Shown: piece by piece, positions 26,095 to 34,821 of the stretch
How positions within the stretch are numbered: position 1 is the stretch's first letter
How the letters are laid out: each line of letters opens with the position of its first letter
Origin: Sphingopyxis sp. H053
GTDB lineage: Bacteria; Pseudomonadota; Alphaproteobacteria; Sphingomonadales; Sphingomonadaceae
Direction of reading: 5' to 3'
Length of the DNA: 64,000 nt
Assembly: GCF_001468225.1 (NCBI RefSeq)
Contig: NZ_LNRU01000003.1
Coordinates: 372,001 to 436,000, forward strand
Program-made: the position numbers and the translations under genes
Notes under the pieces: generated by a model
Seen by the model: the letters and a program-made list of their open reading frames with translations, nothing else
The model's database searches: none
What the model was told of the DNA's origin: nothing

Positions 26095-26214
26095 TCACTT
26101 CGGAAATTGTGAGCGCGGCGGCCCAATCACGTAAGGATTTCGCGCTCCATCCGGACTGTGGCCGTAGGGCCACAGCGCCGCATGATTCGTATCCGGCGGG
26201 AGCTTCGCGTTCAT
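26095..26214 (-). CDS. Possible 39-residue small protein in divergent promoter region
   Basis: The 25979-26302 gap has no large gene. A leftward frame from the ATG at 26212-26214 encodes 39 residues (NHAALWPYGHSPDGARNPYVI in the middle, ending SQFPK) and is preceded by AAAAGGG. Composition is protein-like rather than GC-shadow-like, with Pro, Tyr, His and Trp. The DNA also forms a perfect hairpin at 26156-26175. It may be a leader peptide of the leftward GH43 gene, a relic of a larger gene, or chance. Confidence 0.3.
   Translation of the reverse strand: MNAKLPPDTNHAALWPYGHSPDGARNPYVIGPPRSQFPK
26156..26175. other. Perfect 8-bp hairpin with 4-base loop
   Basis: CTGTGGCC (26156-26163) pairs with GGCCACAG (26168-26175) around GTAG. 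On the minus strand it lies in a possible three-way junction with CGCCG/CGGCG and GCTCC/GGAGC stems. There is no T tract, so it is not a terminator. It may be RNA structure in the GH43 leader. Confidence 0.4.
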
Positions 26215-26302
26215 CCTAACCCTTTTCCCGAGCGTTGCTGACGCGGCTGCCGGATTTCGGCGACCGCACACATATGCCTGAAAACAACAGGAGGAGAGGA
26301 TA

Positions 26303-29188
26303 ATGACCCAATTCCAGCAATTTGCTCGGTCGGGAACAGCCGTCATCGCCGTCGCGGCAGCTCTGGCAAGCGCCGCCCCCGGCAACGCACAGCAATCGGA
26401 ACCGCTTCGGCAGGACAGCACGGCCGAAACATCGGGGGAAACCATTGTCGTCACCGGTTCGCGCATCCGCCGCGACCCGCTGGATCAGGAAGCCCCGATC
26501 GCGTTCATCGGTCAGGAGGATATCGCGAAGACCGGTCTCAATTCGGTCAACGACGTGCTTCAGCGGCTGCCCAGTTCGGGCGGCGGTCTCAACAGCAAGT
26601 TCAACAACAGCGGCAACCTCGGCAACCCGCCCGACGGCGGCGGCGTCGGCGCGGGCGCGGCCGAAATCGACCTGCGCTACCTCGGCTCACGCCGCGTCCT
26701 CGTGCTCGTCGATGGCATCCGCTATGTGAACGGGGCTTCGGCAAGCGGCGTCCCCGGATCGACCGACCTCAACTCGATCCCCGAAAGCGCGATCGAGCGC
26801 ATCGAGGTGCTGCAGGACGGTGCCTCGGCGATTTACGGTTCGGACGCGATCGCGGGCGTCGTCAACATCATCACCAAGAAAAGCCAGGAGGGGCTGCGTG
26901 CCAGCGCGCAGGTCGGCGGTTATGGCCAGGGCGACGGCTTTACCAAGAGCGCGCAGGTGAGCTGGGGCAACGGCCGCGGCCCGACGCAGATCGTCGTCGG
27001 CGCCAACTATGTCCAGCAGGACGGCGTCCTCGCGGGCAGCCGCGCAATCTCGCGTTTCCCGGCGCCCTATTCGAACACCTGCCTCGATGGCGGCTGTTCG
27101 GGCTTCGTGCCGCTCGGACGCTTTATCGTGTTCGGGACGCCCGATGCGCAAGGCCAGATAGTAAGAAATGATTTGACCCTGCGCGGCCCGGTAATCGGCC
27201 GCAACCCCGTGTACAACGCGGGCAATCCAACCGATCCGGCAAGCGATTTCAAGGCCTTTGGCAACGCCGACCGCTTCAATTTCGGCCCGTTCAACTATCT
27301 CCAGATCCCGGTCGAGCGCTATGGCGCCTTCGTCAACGCCCGCCAGGAAATCTCCGACAGCATCAATTTCTCGGTTCGCGGGATCTGGAACCAGCGCAAA
27401 TCGAAGAACCAGGCCGCGCCGCTGCCCTTTGGTTTCGGCCCGGCCGCGGGGCTGACGCCGGTGCTCGACGCGATCACCGTCGATGCGACCAACCCCTTCA
27501 ATCCGTTCGGGGTAACGCTCGACGCGAGCAACACCGATCTGGTCTATCGCCGCTTCGTCGAGGGCGGCCCGCGCCGCTTCAACCAGACCGTGACCACCCT
27601 CTATGGCGTCGCGACGCTCGACGGCAGCTTCGACATCGGCGGCGGGCGCAAATGGTATTGGGACGTCAACGCCGCCTATGGCCGCAACAAGGCCAAGCAG
27701 ACGATGTTCGGCAACATCAATTCGGATCGCCTGCGCCGCGCGCTCGGCCCGGTCGCCGCCTGCACCGGCGAATGCGTGCCGTTCAACATCTTCGGCGGGG
27801 TCGGTTCGATCACCCAGCCGATGATGGACTATGTCATGTTCACCCAGCGCGACCGCAGCCGCCAGTCGACCTTCAGCGCCTCGGCCAACATCACAGGCAG
27901 CCTTTTCGACCTGCCGGGCGGGCCGCTCGGTATCGCCATCGGGGCCGAATATCGAAAGCTCAAGGGCAGCTTCGATCCTGACCCGATTGTCGCCGCGGGC
28001 TTCAGTTCGGACATCCCGGCGCTGCCGACGCGCGGCAGCTATGACGTCAAGGAAGCCTATGTCGAACTCAGCGCTCCGGTGCTGTCCGACACCCCCTTCT
28101 TCGACCTGCTCGAATTCACCGGCGCGGTGCGCTGGTCGGACTATTCGACCTCGGGCTCGACGACGACGCTGAAGGGCGGGGTCAACTGGAAACCGATCCA
28201 GGACCTGCGCCTCCGCGCCTCCTATGCCGAAGGCTTCCGAGCGCCGTCGATCGGCGAATTGTTCGGCACCCAGTCGCGCTTCGACCAGCAGATCAACGAT
28301 CCCTGCTCGACCTCGACGACCACGGGCCAGAACTGGAACAATAACACAACCGTTCGGACCAATTGCATTGCCCAGGGGGTTCCGGCCGCCGGCTATGCGC
28401 AGGCCAATCCACAGATTTCGGTGCTCGTCGGCGGCAATCAGGATCTGGCCGCCGAAAGTTCGAAGAGCTGGATTTTCGGCGGCGTTTACAGTCCCGGTTT
28501 CATCCCCGGCCTGTCGATCGAGGCCAATTATTACGACATCAAGATCAAGGGCGCGATCCAGGCGGTGAATGCCGAGATCACGCTGGCGCAGTGTGCCGGA
28601 CAGAATGATGCCGACGCCTGCGCGCTTGTCACCCGCGCGGGCGGCGGACAGCTGACCTTCGTCGAAGGGCTGCTCCAGAATATCGCCGGCATCCGTACCA
28701 AGGGGATCGACGCCAACCTGACCTACCGGACACAGAAAACGTCCGCCGGGCGGTTCGGCTTCACCTGGAACAACACCTTCCTCACCCAATATGACGTGAT
28801 CGTGCCGACCGCCGACGGCTCGCTGGTCGTCAGCCGCGAGGGGACCGAACAGGGCAGTCCCAGCCAGGCCTTCCCCAAATGGAAGTCGGTCGGGATCCTC
28901 GACTGGGACGGCGCATCGATCGGCGCGACGCTGACCGGCCGTTATGTTTCGGCGATCCGCGAACCGCTGGCCAACGACAACAAGTTGAAGGCGCGCTTCT
29001 ACACCGACTTCCAGCTGCGCTGGTTCCCGGCGGAGGACCCCGAGGCCTTCGGCTTCGCGCTCGGCGTGAACAATCTGTTCAACGTCAAGGCGCCGGGGTG
29101 CATCAGCTGCGACATCAACAATTTCGATCCGACCGCCTATGACTTGCCCGGACGCTATTATTACGTCCGCGCCAGCTTCAAGATGTAG
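26303..29188 (+). CDS. TonB-dependent outer-membrane receptor, second of the locus
   Basis: This 961-residue receptor begins at an ATG with an excellent AGGAGGAGAGG site. It has a signal peptide (ending GNAQQ), a TonB box-like [15 protein letters not shown], and a plug at about residues 50-190 ([54 protein letters not shown]). The long barrel ends [11 protein letters not shown], with the aromatic at the third-last position. The [21 protein letters not shown] block is classic. Cysteine pairs in the loops ([13 protein letters not shown]) may form disulfides. The plug type differs from the 13913 receptor, so the two probably take different oligosaccharides or act on different branches of one polysaccharide. 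Confidence 0.92.
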   Translation: MTQFQQFARSGTAVIAVAAALASAAPGNAQQSEPLRQDSTAETSGETIVVTGSRIRRDPLDQEAPIAFIGQEDIAKTGLNSVNDVLQRLPSSGGGLNSKFNNSGNLGNPPDGGGVGAGAAEIDLRYLGSRRVLVLVDGIRYVNGASASGVPGSTDLNSIPESAIERIEVLQDGASAIYGSDAIAGVVNIITKKSQEGLRASAQVGGYGQGDGFTKSAQVSWGNGRGPTQIVVGANYVQQDGVLAGSRAISRFPAPYSNTCLDGGCSGFVPLGRFIVFGTPDAQGQIVRNDLTLRGPVIGRNPVYNAGNPTDPASDFKAFGNADRFNFGPFNYLQIPVERYGAFVNARQEISDSINFSVRGIWNQRKSKNQAAPLPFGFGPAAGLTPVLDAITVDATNPFNPFGVTLDASNTDLVYRRFVEGGPRRFNQTVTTLYGVATLDGSFDIGGGRKWYWDVNAAYGRNKAKQTMFGNINSDRLRRALGPVAACTGECVPFNIFGGVGSITQPMMDYVMFTQRDRSRQSTFSASANITGSLFDLPGGPLGIAIGAEYRKLKGSFDPDPIVAAGFSSDIPALPTRGSYDVKEAYVELSAPVLSDTPFFDLLEFTGAVRWSDYSTSGSTTTLKGGVNWKPIQDLRLRASYAEGFRAPSIGELFGTQSRFDQQINDPCSTSTTTGQNWNNNTTVRTNCIAQGVPAAGYAQANPQISVLVGGNQDLAAESSKSWIFGGVYSPGFIPGLSIEANYYDIKIKGAIQAVNAEITLAQCAGQNDADACALVTRAGGGQLTFVEGLLQNIAGIRTKGIDANLTYRTQKTSAGRFGFTWNNTFLTQYDVIVPTADGSLVVSREGTEQGSPSQAFPKWKSVGILDWDGASIGATLTGRYVSAIREPLANDNKLKARFYTDFQLRWFPAEDPEAFGFALGVNNLFNVKAPGCISCDINNFDPTAYDLPGRYYYVRASFKM

Positions 29189-29203
29189 GCATTCGCGCTT
29201 GGA

Positions 29204-29235
29204 GGGTGATCGATCTCGCGCGAGACCGATCACCC
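29204..29235 (+). terminator. Strong hairpin after TonB receptor gene
   Basis: GGGTGATCG (29204-29212) pairs with CGATCACCC (29227-29235), and an inner TCTCG/CGAGA stem extends the structure. It begins 16 bases after the receptor stop. The following CTTCGC is not T-rich, so it is a hairpin terminator or 3'-end stabiliser. The rest of the 29236-29463 gap shows nothing recognisable. Confidence 0.55.
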
Positions 29236-29463
29236 CTTCGCATTGGGATCCAACATCCTCTACCTGACGGGCGGAACGAAAGAGGCGGAAGCGCCGATGC
29301 GCGGCGCGATCGACCTGACCGCCTCGCTCGATGGCGAAATGCGGGCCTTGCCGGCCGCGTGGGGCACATTCGGAGAGGTGCTGGCAGGCCGGTGCAGGCC
29401 AGCAACGCGTTTCGAAGCGTCGGTAGCGCTGCTGACGGGGATCGAATTCGGGCAGGCCGAAAG

Positions 29464-29540
29464 TGGTGCACCCGACTGGATTCGAACCAGTGGCCCCCAG
29501 ATTAGGAATCTGATGCTCTATCCTGCTGAGCTACGGGTGC
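29464..29540 (-). tRNA. tRNA-Arg (CCT anticodon)
   Basis: Read on the minus strand this is a 77-base cloverleaf with encoded CCA. The acceptor stem GCACCCG (29540-29534) pairs with CGGGTGC, then A and CCA. The D arm is AGCTCAGC...GAGC, the anticodon stem TCAGA/TCTGG holds loop TTCCTAA with anticodon CCT, and the T arm contains GGTTCGAATCC. It decodes AGG. No integrase gene or attachment-site duplication is seen nearby. Confidence 0.95.
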
Positions 29541-29589
29541 GCCGCCGCTCGTGTAGCGGTGCAGCGCGCAAAGCGTCAATCGGGATGGA

Positions 29590-30057
29590 TCAATTGGCCG
29601 CCTCGGGCGGAACGATCGGTACGAGCAGGGGCATCGCGGCGATCCCGTCGTCGTGCAGCGATCGCGCCTCTTCGGGCGAGGCCTGGCCGTGGATCAGGTC
29701 TTCGGCCGCGCGTCCTTCGTGCATCGCGCGCGCCGCATCGGCGAACTCGCGCCCCACCCAGCGCGACTGCGGCAGCATTTCGGCCTGCTTTGCGGCAATG
29801 TCGGCGAGCAATTTGCGCACCAGGTCGGGCGACGCCTCGTCCGAGCCGGACGGCTTGGCGGGCGGCGGAGCGACCGCCTGACGGTTGGACTTGGCCCCCA
29901 CTCGCGGCGCCATCACCGCCTTTTTCACATCGTCATCGCCGCACACGGGGCAATTGATCAACCCGCGCGCCTGTTGCTCGCCAAAGCTCTCGCTGCTCGC
30001 GAACCAGGCCTCGAAACGGTGATCGCCCGCGGCGCAGCAAAGGTCGAAAACGATCAA
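29590..30057 (-). CDS. DUF1178-family protein
   Basis: This 155-residue protein matches the DUF1178 pattern. It has an N-terminal MIVFDLCCAAGDHRFEAWF, a zinc-ribbon-like pair completed by LINCPVCGDDDVKKAVMAPRV, and a C-terminal half with WVGREFADAARAMHEG, EDLIHGQAS and a terminal PLLVPI. The His/Cys arrangement suggests one bound zinc. The family has no assigned function. It follows the glutaredoxin gene after two bases, so the three genes comF-like, grxC and this one probably form a unit, which hints at a redox or metal connection. Confidence 0.85.
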   Translation of the reverse strand: MIVFDLCCAAGDHRFEAWFASSESFGEQQARGLINCPVCGDDDVKKAVMAPRVGAKSNRQAVAPPPAKPSGSDEASPDLVRKLLADIAAKQAEMLPQSRWVGREFADAARAMHEGRAAEDLIHGQASPEEARSLHDDGIAAMPLLVPIVPPEAAN

Positions 30058-30059
30058 GG

Positions 30060-30320
30060 TCAGCCCAGCCCCAACAGCGGATCGAGCCCGCCGCGCGCAT
30101 CGAGCGCCGCCATATCGTCGCTGCCGCCGATATGTTTTCCGTCGATGAATATCTGCGGGACGGTGCGCGCGCCACCCGCGCGTTCAACCATCGCATCGAA
30201 CCCGGCGCGGTCCATCGTCAGGTCGATTTCCTGATATTCGACGCCCTTGCGTTCGAGCAGCGCCTTGGCGCGCGAGCAATAGGGGCAGAAGAACTTCGTA
30301 AAAACTTCGATCTTGGCCAT
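30060..30320 (-). CDS. grxC: Glutaredoxin 3
   Basis: This 86-residue monodomain dithiol glutaredoxin has the CPYC active site in KFFCPYCSRAKALLE. The glutathione-binding TVPQIFIDGKHIGGSDD supplies the cis-Pro and GG-S-D-D motifs. It reduces protein disulfides or glutathione mixed disulfides in the cytoplasm. It is located between the ComF-like gene (12-base gap) and the DUF1178 gene (2-base gap). Confidence 0.94.
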   Translation of the reverse strand: MAKIEVFTKFFCPYCSRAKALLERKGVEYQEIDLTMDRAGFDAMVERAGGARTVPQIFIDGKHIGGSDDMAALDARGGLDPLLGLG

Positions 30321-30332
30321 GCGGCTATCCTG

Positions 30333-31187
30333 TCATCCTTCACTCGCCATATCGGAATCCAACGAAGCAAAGTCAAATATGTTGCTTGTCATGAGGGCCT
30401 CGGGAACGACGCGCGCCCATGTTAGAGCGGACACTTGTGCGGCGCCGCTGCGCCCGAGCACCCGCGCCGCCGCGCGCAGCGTCGCGCCGCTGGCATGGAC
30501 ATCGTCGACCAGCACCAGATGCCGTCCCGCCGCGCGCGCCTTGCCATCGCCCGCCAGCGCAAAGGCACCGGCGACGATCCGGTCACGCTCGCGCCGCCCC
30601 TTGCCGCGCAGCGATGCCGTCGCCTTCGTACGCAAAAGCAGGTGATGATCGCGCGGTACGCCGGTCAACCGTGCCAACTCGTCGGCGATCAACGCCGCCT
30701 GATTGAACCCGCGCGACCACAGGCGCCAGCGGTGCAACGGCACCGGAACCAGCAGCATCGCGTCGATATCCCCCAGCGTGGCGAGATGCCGTGCCATCAG
30801 CCGCGCCATCAGCCGCGCATGCCCGGTCCGCCGCCCATATTTGAGGCGCAGCGCCACCGTGCGCGCGACGGGGCCATAGGCGACCGCTGCGGGTGCGCCC
30901 TCGAACGGCGGCGCGCTCGCCAGACACGCACCGCATTGGGTCGGCCCGCCGGGCAAGGCGGCGGGCAGCGGAATCGAGCAGCGCGAACAACAAGGCCCAT
31001 CGAGAAAATGGAGCGACGACCAGCAGGTCAGGCAGAATTGGCGGTCTTCGCCGACGATGATCCCGCATCCGGGACAGCGCGGCGGCAGCGCATAATCGAC
31101 AACCGCGCGCGCCGCGGCGCGCAAAGTGCCGCGCCAGGCCCCGGCCGGCGCGCCGTCTTTTTCGACATCCCCCGTCGTCGTCGCCAT
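30333..31187 (-). CDS. ComF-family phosphoribosyltransferase-like protein
   Basis: The protein is about 284 residues long. The N-terminal third holds four Cys pairs (CPGC, CLTC, CCSRC, CGAC) expected to bind zinc. The C-terminal part is a type I phosphoribosyltransferase fold with the PRPP loop HLVLVDDVHASGATLRAA and VPLHRWRLWSRGFNQAALIA. ComF is needed for DNA uptake in some competent bacteria; in non-competent ones its role is obscure. I took the ATG at 31187; an in-frame ATG at 31205 is equally possible since neither has a clear ribosome site. It is divergent from the methyltransferase gene. Confidence 0.85.
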   Translation of the reverse strand: MATTTGDVEKDGAPAGAWRGTLRAAARAVVDYALPPRCPGCGIIVGEDRQFCLTCWSSLHFLDGPCCSRCSIPLPAALPGGPTQCGACLASAPPFEGAPAAVAYGPVARTVALRLKYGRRTGHARLMARLMARHLATLGDIDAMLLVPVPLHRWRLWSRGFNQAALIADELARLTGVPRDHHLLLRTKATASLRGKGRRERDRIVAGAFALAGDGKARAAGRHLVLVDDVHASGATLRAAARVLGRSGAAQVSALTWARVVPEALMTSNIFDFASLDSDMASEG

Positions 31188-31229
31188 CACCGGCTTGTGA
31201 AGCATCGCCGGGGGCGGCACAAGCGGCGC

Positions 31230-32081
31230 ATGTCGCAGCCTCTCCGCCCGCTTTTCTCCCCCGCCCGCCACCGCGCCCAGCGCGACCGCATGGCGCGCCT
31301 GCCCGCATCGGCCAATTTCCTCGCGCCGCTCATCGCCGAAACCCTGCTCGACCGGCTCGCGATGGTGACGCGCGAATTTCCGCGCACGTTGCTCATCGGC
31401 GCGCATGATGCCGCGCTCGCCGATCATCTGCGCGCAACGGGCACCGCCCTCACCATCGCCGAGGCGGGGCCGCGCCTTGCCGCCGGAACCGGCGCGATCG
31501 CGGTCGAGGCCGACGCCATCGACCTGCCCTTCGCCAGTTTCGACCTCATCATCTGGCCCGGAGGGCTCGATAGCGTCAACGACGTGCCCGGCGCGCTCCT
31601 TCGCCTCCGCGCCCTGCTCGCCCCCGACGGCCTGTTGCTCGGCGCCTTCGTCGGCGACGGCAGCCTGCCCCGCCTGCGCCGCGCGGTAATGACCGACGGC
31701 GTGCGGTCGATCGCGCGGCTGCACCCGCAGATCGACCTCGCCGCGATGGGCAATCTGCTCCAGCGCGTCGGCTTCACCCTGCCCGTCGTCGATGTCGACG
31801 CGCTGACGGTGCGTTACGGCGACTGGTTCGCGCTGGTACGCGACCTGCGCGCCGCCAGCCTGTCGAGCCGGCTCGCGCCCGCCCCGCCGCCCCTGACGCG
31901 CGAAGAAACCGCACGGATTGCCGCCGCTTTCGCGGGCCAGGCCGATCCCGACGGCCGGATCGCCGAAAGCTTCCGCATCGTCCATTTCAGCGGCTGGGCG
32001 CCACATCCCGACCAGCCGCAGCCCGCACGGCGCGGCAGCGGCACCGCCTCGCTCGCCGAAGCGCTCAAACCAAAGGACTAG
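31230..32081 (+). CDS. BioC/NDUFAF5-like methyltransferase-domain protein
   Basis: This 283-residue protein has a seven-stranded methyltransferase-like fold in a divergent form. TLLIGAHDAALADHLRA takes the place of the glycine loop, then AIAVEADAIDLPFASFDLIIWPGGLDSVNDVPGALLRLRALLAPDGLLLGAF. The post-core DLAAMGNLLQRVGFTLPVVDVD is typical of the BioC/NDUFAF5 branch, whose mitochondrial member hydroxylates a complex I subunit. The first glycine motif is weakened (IGAHDAAL), so cofactor binding should be tested. Start at ATG 31230 lies 42 bases from the divergent ComF-like gene. The stop overlaps the mutT stop by four bases. Confidence 0.8.
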   Translation: MSQPLRPLFSPARHRAQRDRMARLPASANFLAPLIAETLLDRLAMVTREFPRTLLIGAHDAALADHLRATGTALTIAEAGPRLAAGTGAIAVEADAIDLPFASFDLIIWPGGLDSVNDVPGALLRLRALLAPDGLLLGAFVGDGSLPRLRRAVMTDGVRSIARLHPQIDLAAMGNLLQRVGFTLPVVDVDALTVRYGDWFALVRDLRAASLSSRLAPAPPPLTREETARIAAAFAGQADPDGRIAESFRIVHFSGWAPHPDQPQPARRGSGTASLAEALKPKD

Positions 32082-32506
32082 ATCAAAGCCTCCAGAAGCC
32101 CGATCAGCGGCTTGTCGGCGGGCGGCATGTCGAGCCCGTGCAGTTCGACGGGGCGTACCCAGCGCAGCGCGCTGGCGTGCTGTGCCACCGGCGTCCCGCG
32201 CCATTTGCGGCAGACGAACAGTAACAGCAGCAGATGCCGGTTGCCGAGCATGTCGCTCGCGAAACAGGCGGGCGCAAGGCAGGCGTGATCGACATCGATC
32301 GCAAGTTCCTCGCCCAGTTCGCGGATCAACGCCTGCTCGGGCGTTTCGCCGGGTTCCAGCTTGCCGCCGGGGAATTCCCACAGCCCCGCCATCGACAGAC
32401 CTTCGGGACGCTGCTGGACAAGCAGCCTTCCGTCGCGGTCGATGAGCGCGGCCGCCACGACAACGAGCGAGGTTTCCTGCGGTTTTCCGGGGTCTGGCAC
32501 GGACAA
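32078..32506 (-). CDS. mutT: MutT-type 8-oxo-dGTP diphosphatase (Nudix)
   Basis: This 142-residue Nudix hydrolase has the full Nudix box from about residue 47: GGKLEPGETPEQALIREL followed by GEEL (GX5EX7REUXEE pattern). LWEFPGGK before it and the C-terminal RWVRPVELHGLDMPPADKPLI are typical of MutT, which clears 8-oxo-dGTP from the nucleotide pool. No signal peptide. It is convergent with the methyltransferase gene, sharing four bases at the stops. Confidence 0.9.
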   Translation of the reverse strand: MSVPDPGKPQETSLVVVAAALIDRDGRLLVQQRPEGLSMAGLWEFPGGKLEPGETPEQALIRELGEELAIDVDHACLAPACFASDMLGNRHLLLLLFVCRKWRGTPVAQHASALRWVRPVELHGLDMPPADKPLIGLLEALI

Positions 32507-32572
32507 ATTGTTAACCTTCCTGTGTGAATATGGGCACCCTCGGGAACTATAATTTCAGTCAGGGGTGGAACA

Positions 32573-32743
32573 ATGCGAAACTTTTACAGGCTGATGCGGT
32601 CGACCAGGGCCGCCACAGCCGTCGAATACGGGCTGATCCTGGCCCTTGTCTTTTTGGCGGCCGTCGTTGCGGTAGGCAATGTCGCCAACTCCACCAACAG
32701 CATGTGGGGAAGCGTCTCGAACGCTGCCCAAAAAAATATGTAG
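32573..32743 (+). CDS. Flp/Fap-type pilin, short
   Basis: This 56-residue protein is too short for usual length cut-offs but clear: a basic leader MRNFYRLMRSTRAATAVEYG, then a hydrophobic helix LILALVFLAAVVAVGNV and a polar tail ending AQKNM. The ATAVEYGLI block is the type IVb Flp pilin signature around the prepilin-like region. AGGGG lies seven bases before the ATG. It is the first of two tandem Flp pilin genes with different tails. No tad/cpa assembly genes are in the window, so assembly proteins must come from elsewhere. Confidence 0.85.
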   Translation: MRNFYRLMRSTRAATAVEYGLILALVFLAAVVAVGNVANSTNSMWGSVSNAAQKNM

Positions 32744-32890
32744 CACCGCGACGGTCGTCCCTTTTCGGGGCTGCCGCGCACCGGTTTCGGGCGGGTGCCA
32801 TTAAGATTTTCAAAACCTATTCACCCTAAACCCCCAGATGTTGACCCAGACCAGACCGTCAACAGGGTAAGTGAAATCAGGAGACCAGTC

Positions 32891-33070
32891 ATGAAGTTCA
32901 TCAAGAAGTTCGTTCGCGATACCAAAGCCGCCACCGCCATCGAATATGGCCTGATCGCGGCCCTCATCGCCGTCGCCGGCATCGCCGCGATGGGCGCAGT
33001 CGGCAACAGCGTCGGCAACACCTTCAACAAGGTTTCGACCGAGCTCAACAATAAGACGACCACCCCGTAA
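32891..33070 (+). CDS. Flp-family type IVb pilin
   Basis: This 59-residue pilin has leader MKFIKKFVRDTKAATAIEYG, hydrophobic core LIAALIAVAGIAAMGAVG, and polar tail NSVGNTFNKVSTELNNK. ATAIEYGLIAALIAV is the canonical Flp/Fap signature cleaved by TadV-type prepilin peptidases. AGGAGA precedes the ATG at 32891. It sits 147 bases after the other pilin gene and 38 bases before a very strong terminator. The 32744-32890 spacer is AT-richer and may hold its own promoter, allowing it to be expressed more than the upstream copy. Confidence 0.92.
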   Translation: MKFIKKFVRDTKAATAIEYGLIAALIAVAGIAAMGAVGNSVGNTFNKVSTELNNKTTTP

Positions 33071-33108
33071 TCGGGTTGGTTTGCGCCGCTATTGCGGTGG
33101 AAATCCGG

Positions 33109-33140
33109 AAAGGGCGGTGGAGCAATCCACCGCCCTTTTT
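33109..33140 (+). terminator. Strong rho-independent terminator
   Basis: AAAGGGCGGTGGA (33109-33121) pairs perfectly with TCCACCGCCCTTT (33126-33138) around GCAA, and the T run continues to 33140 (TTTTT in all). It ends the pilin transcript and may also serve the convergent M48 gene. Confidence 0.93.
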
Positions 33141-33160
33141 CTTGCGCGCGCTGAAAGCAA

Positions 33161-34672
33161 TTATCTGCTGGCGTACACGACGATCTTCACGCGCTGTCCC
33201 GGGGTCAGGCGGCTCGATGCTGTCAGGCGGTTGAGCACCTGGAACCGTTCGGTCTGATAATTGCTATAGGCCATTCGCCGCGCCAGGCTGGCAACCGTAT
33301 CGCCGCGCCCCACGGTCACGACGTCGATCCGCCGCGGCCTGATCGCCGCCGCTTCCGCCGTGCTCAGCCGCCGGACGCTGCTGAACATCGAATTGAACGC
33401 GCTGCCGCCACCCGCCTGCGTCAGCGCGACGAAATGAAACGCGCTGCTGCGCGAAAATTCATAAGCGAAGACGGTGACATCGACTTGCCCCGACTGGGTA
33501 TTCACCCGCGCGGTCGAATAGGATGCCGGGATGCCGTTCACCGTCGTGCGCTGGATCGCGCCGGGGCTGATCGACGCGTTACCCGCCACCGCCCTGAATG
33601 CCGCGGTGATATAGGCATTCATGTCGCCGCTGTACGGCCCCGTCGTAAATTGCGCCTGCCCGCCATTGCCGCTGACCGATACCGCATCGGCACCGTTCTG
33701 CATGCCATAGCCGTTCGGCACCGTGAAACGCAGCCGGAGGTCGGGGTGCAGGAAATCGCGCCCCTCAACCACGCCCTGCGCCGGATCGTCGCCATAAAGC
33801 ACATTGTCGATCGAAGCGAGAAAGGCATCGGCATTGCGGTTGCCGCCACCACCGCCCGCCCGGCTCGCCAGCGTCTGCGCGTTGCGGACGCGCGACGCGG
33901 GGTCGGGGTGGGTGCTCGCCCATTCGGGCAGCGAGCGCGCGTCGCCGCCCGACAGACGGGCGTCGAGCGTCGTCTGGTTCGCAAGGCTCGTCAGCATCGT
34001 CGACAGCGCCATCGTGTCATAGCCCGCGCTGCGCAGATATTGGACGCCGAGCTGGTCGGCCTGCAGCTCCTGGCTGCGCGAAAAGCCCAGCGTCGCAAGC
34101 TGTGCCACGCGCATCGAATTATTCTGAAGGAGCCCGCCCAGCCCGCCGAGCAGCCCGCCATTGTCGCCGATCGCCCCGCCCAGCACCGCGCCGAGCACGC
34201 CGAGGATCTGGTTGCGCGTCGCCGCCGACTGGCGTTTCTTACTGTGCTGCGCCGCGACATGCCCGACCTCGTGCCCGAGCACGCCGGCGAGTTCGGCTTC
34301 GTCGTTCATCAGCGCCATCAGCTGGCGCGTGACATAGACATAGCCCCCCGGGATCGCGAAGGCGTTGTTCACCGGCGAATTGAGGAGGGTGACGGTAAAA
34401 TCGCTTGGGCTACGCGACAGGCCCGACTGAACGGCGATATTCTGTCCGACGCGGTTTACATAGGCGGCCTGCGGGCCGTTATAGGCGCCGCCGAATTCGG
34501 CCATCAGCTGCGGATGCGCGTCGGTGCCTTGCTTGCGTTCGGCGGGCGAAATGCTCGTCGCGGTCTTGATCGCCTTCAGCTGTGCGTCGGCCGCGCCGGT
34601 CAAGGCCAGGCTACCGAGCGCTGCCGATGCCGCCAGCTTGATCGCCAGCCCGTTTTTCGTCTTCCGCACCAT
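33161..34672 (-). CDS. M48-family metalloprotease with C-terminal LysM-like domain
   Basis: This 503-residue exported protein has a signal peptide (about residues 1-30, ending ADAQ). The zinc-protease motif HEVGH is at 134-138 in LAGVLGHEVGHVAAQH, with the third ligand Glu in RSQELQADQLGVQYL. The domain resembles BepA/YfgC-type periplasmic proteases that control outer-membrane assembly. A Gly-rich hydrophobic loop (LGAVLGGAIGDNGGLLGG) sits inside the protease domain. Residues about 450-500 (VGRGDTVASLARRM, NRLTASSRLTPGQRVKI) are LysM-like, suggesting peptidoglycan attachment. It is monocistronic, convergent with the pilins. Confidence 0.9.
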   Translation of the reverse strand: MVRKTKNGLAIKLAASAALGSLALTGAADAQLKAIKTATSISPAERKQGTDAHPQLMAEFGGAYNGPQAAYVNRVGQNIAVQSGLSRSPSDFTVTLLNSPVNNAFAIPGGYVYVTRQLMALMNDEAELAGVLGHEVGHVAAQHSKKRQSAATRNQILGVLGAVLGGAIGDNGGLLGGLGGLLQNNSMRVAQLATLGFSRSQELQADQLGVQYLRSAGYDTMALSTMLTSLANQTTLDARLSGGDARSLPEWASTHPDPASRVRNAQTLASRAGGGGGNRNADAFLASIDNVLYGDDPAQGVVEGRDFLHPDLRLRFTVPNGYGMQNGADAVSVSGNGGQAQFTTGPYSGDMNAYITAAFRAVAGNASISPGAIQRTTVNGIPASYSTARVNTQSGQVDVTVFAYEFSRSSAFHFVALTQAGGGSAFNSMFSSVRRLSTAEAAAIRPRRIDVVTVGRGDTVASLARRMAYSNYQTERFQVLNRLTASSRLTPGQRVKIVVYASR

Positions 34673-34821
34673 CGAAGCGCCTCCCTATCCGTTTCTTCTT
34701 TCAGGAATATCCCCGATTCACCACAAGGCAAGCCGCATCCGCGGTGCCCTTGGCGAAAGAAACGCGAAGCCCGGCGATCGGGTTCCGGTTCAGGCGCGGC
34801 GCGCCTGAATTTATGGGCCGC

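Noticed and set aside
26101-26220. FMN-riboswitch-like AGTCCGGATGG on the minus strand
   Set aside because: The 3' consensus resembles the FMN aptamer end, but the conserved 5' GGGCGGGG and CCACCGGCGGT elements are absent and the neighbouring genes have no flavin link.
26687-29233. Leftward open frame of about 848 codons
   Set aside because: Antisense shadow of the second TonB receptor gene, with low-complexity translation.
29464-29540. tRNA-Arg as a possible integration site of a genomic island
   Set aside because: No integrase gene near it and no duplicated 3' tRNA fragment noticed; the flanking genes are ordinary.
29243-29881. Rightward frame spanning the tRNA gene
   Set aside because: It crosses a clear tRNA and runs antisense to the DUF1178 gene; no domain or ribosome site.
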